In this document: one piece after another, positions 63,896-64,000 of the stretch
Numbering within the stretch: position 1 is the first letter of the stretch
Layout: each line of letters starts with the position of its first letter
Source: Clostridiales bacterium
GTDB taxonomy: Bacteria; Bacillota; Clostridia; Saccharofermentanales; Saccharofermentanaceae
Assembly: GCA_017617995.1 (NCBI GenBank)
Contig: JAFZVE010000012.1
Coordinates: forward strand, 1 to 64,000
DNA length: 64,000 nt
Direction of reading: 5' to 3'
Made by a program: the position numbers and the translations under genes
Notes under the pieces: model-generated
Seen by the model: only the letters and a program-made list of their open reading frames with translations
Told to the model about the DNA's origin: nothing
Database searches by the model: none

Positions 63896-64000
63896 GAGTT
63901 CACTTTTCTGCCATAAGATTTTGATAGATTCTCTCTTATACTCTATGATACAATTGTCGTAGGTTTTTCCGAGTCCGGTGCGAAGCGGGGGAAACGGAGA
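63896..64000. other. Terminal 105 bases without a gene
   Basis: No ORF or terminator is clear. A TATACT-like word is present about 63937-63942 and may start the next transcript beyond the window. Confidence 0.3.

Noticed and set aside
1-64000. rRNA, tRNA, transposase or prophage genes
   Set aside because: No cloverleaf, rRNA core word, DDE transposase or phage structural gene was evident; a computed tRNA scan would be needed to exclude tRNAs.

Overview
The window is about 64 kb of chromosome with dense coding, mostly Shine-Dalgarno-led ATG/GTG/TTG starts, roughly 50% GC, and no rRNA, tRNA, phage or insertion sequence that I can see. The gene set suggests a low-GC Gram-positive lineage, probably an anaerobic Clostridia/Oscillospirales (Saccharofermentans-like) bacterium. 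The pointers are LPXTG-like Cna-B surface protein, many Thr/Asp-rich lipoproteins, MoxR/DUF58/transglutaminase operon, NatAB-like ABC systems, a TIGR03905-type TSCPD protein, a FeoB-associated-type Cys-rich peptide and non-mevalonate isoprenoid genes. The lineage is an inference from gene content only.

Layout. 1-4.7 kb: 3' part of a Cna-B repeat surface adhesin, a Dabb protein, surE, and (minus) a two-helix SPFH protein. 4.77-9.1 kb: a MarR-controlled heterodimeric ABC exporter, with a promoter overlapped by two near-identical palindromes. 9.1-13.3 kb: a zinc-ribbon-like protein and an amino-sugar group (glmM, a GlmU-C-like left-handed beta-helix protein, nagB), flanked by four copies of an unusual hairpin with conserved internal loops. 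13.3-18.6 kb (minus): DUF1015 - FAD oxidoreductase - DUF2298 giant membrane protein operon. 18.7-24.3 kb: WYL regulator, SGNH-like membrane-anchored protein, and a 1109-residue beta-propeller/HD-GYP receptor. 24.3-27.8 kb: lipoprotein, RsmC-like methyltransferase, Mrp ATPase, thioredoxin-like lipoprotein, divergent IspF. 27.8-31.3 kb (minus): radA, ispD, a several-hundred-base cluster of related hairpins, and a lone PD-(D/E)XK nuclease-like gene.

31.5-36.6 kb: acyl-CoA-synthetase-like protein translationally coupled to a three-gene NatAB-like ABC system. 36.7-40.9 kb: two secreted DUF885 putative zinc metallopeptidases around a 58-residue Cys-rich membrane peptide. 41.2-44.4 kb: a 1074-residue protein that looks like a PP2C-derived cytoplasmic domain joined by a long disordered region and one membrane helix to a LysM-like extracytoplasmic domain. 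45.4-48.1 kb: serine biosynthesis (class V aminotransferase and serA). 48.2-51.4 kb (minus): small conserved genes and a large lipoprotein. 51.9-58.1 kb: a DUF4214/NodB deacetylase and the MoxR-DUF58-transglutaminase operon. 58.2-64 kb: TSCPD protein, unknown protein, membrane GGDEF cyclase, a propeller/solute-binding fusion lipoprotein, and an SDR dehydrogenase.

Themes: envelope construction (amino sugars, DUF2298 and deacetylase, LysM, Cna-B), c-di-GMP signalling (HD-GYP and GGDEF proteins with very different sensor parts), and several ABC systems. The most unusual signals are non-coding: the conserved-loop terminator hairpins near 9.1-9.35 and 13.0-13.3 kb, and the hairpin cluster at 28.8-29.07 kb.
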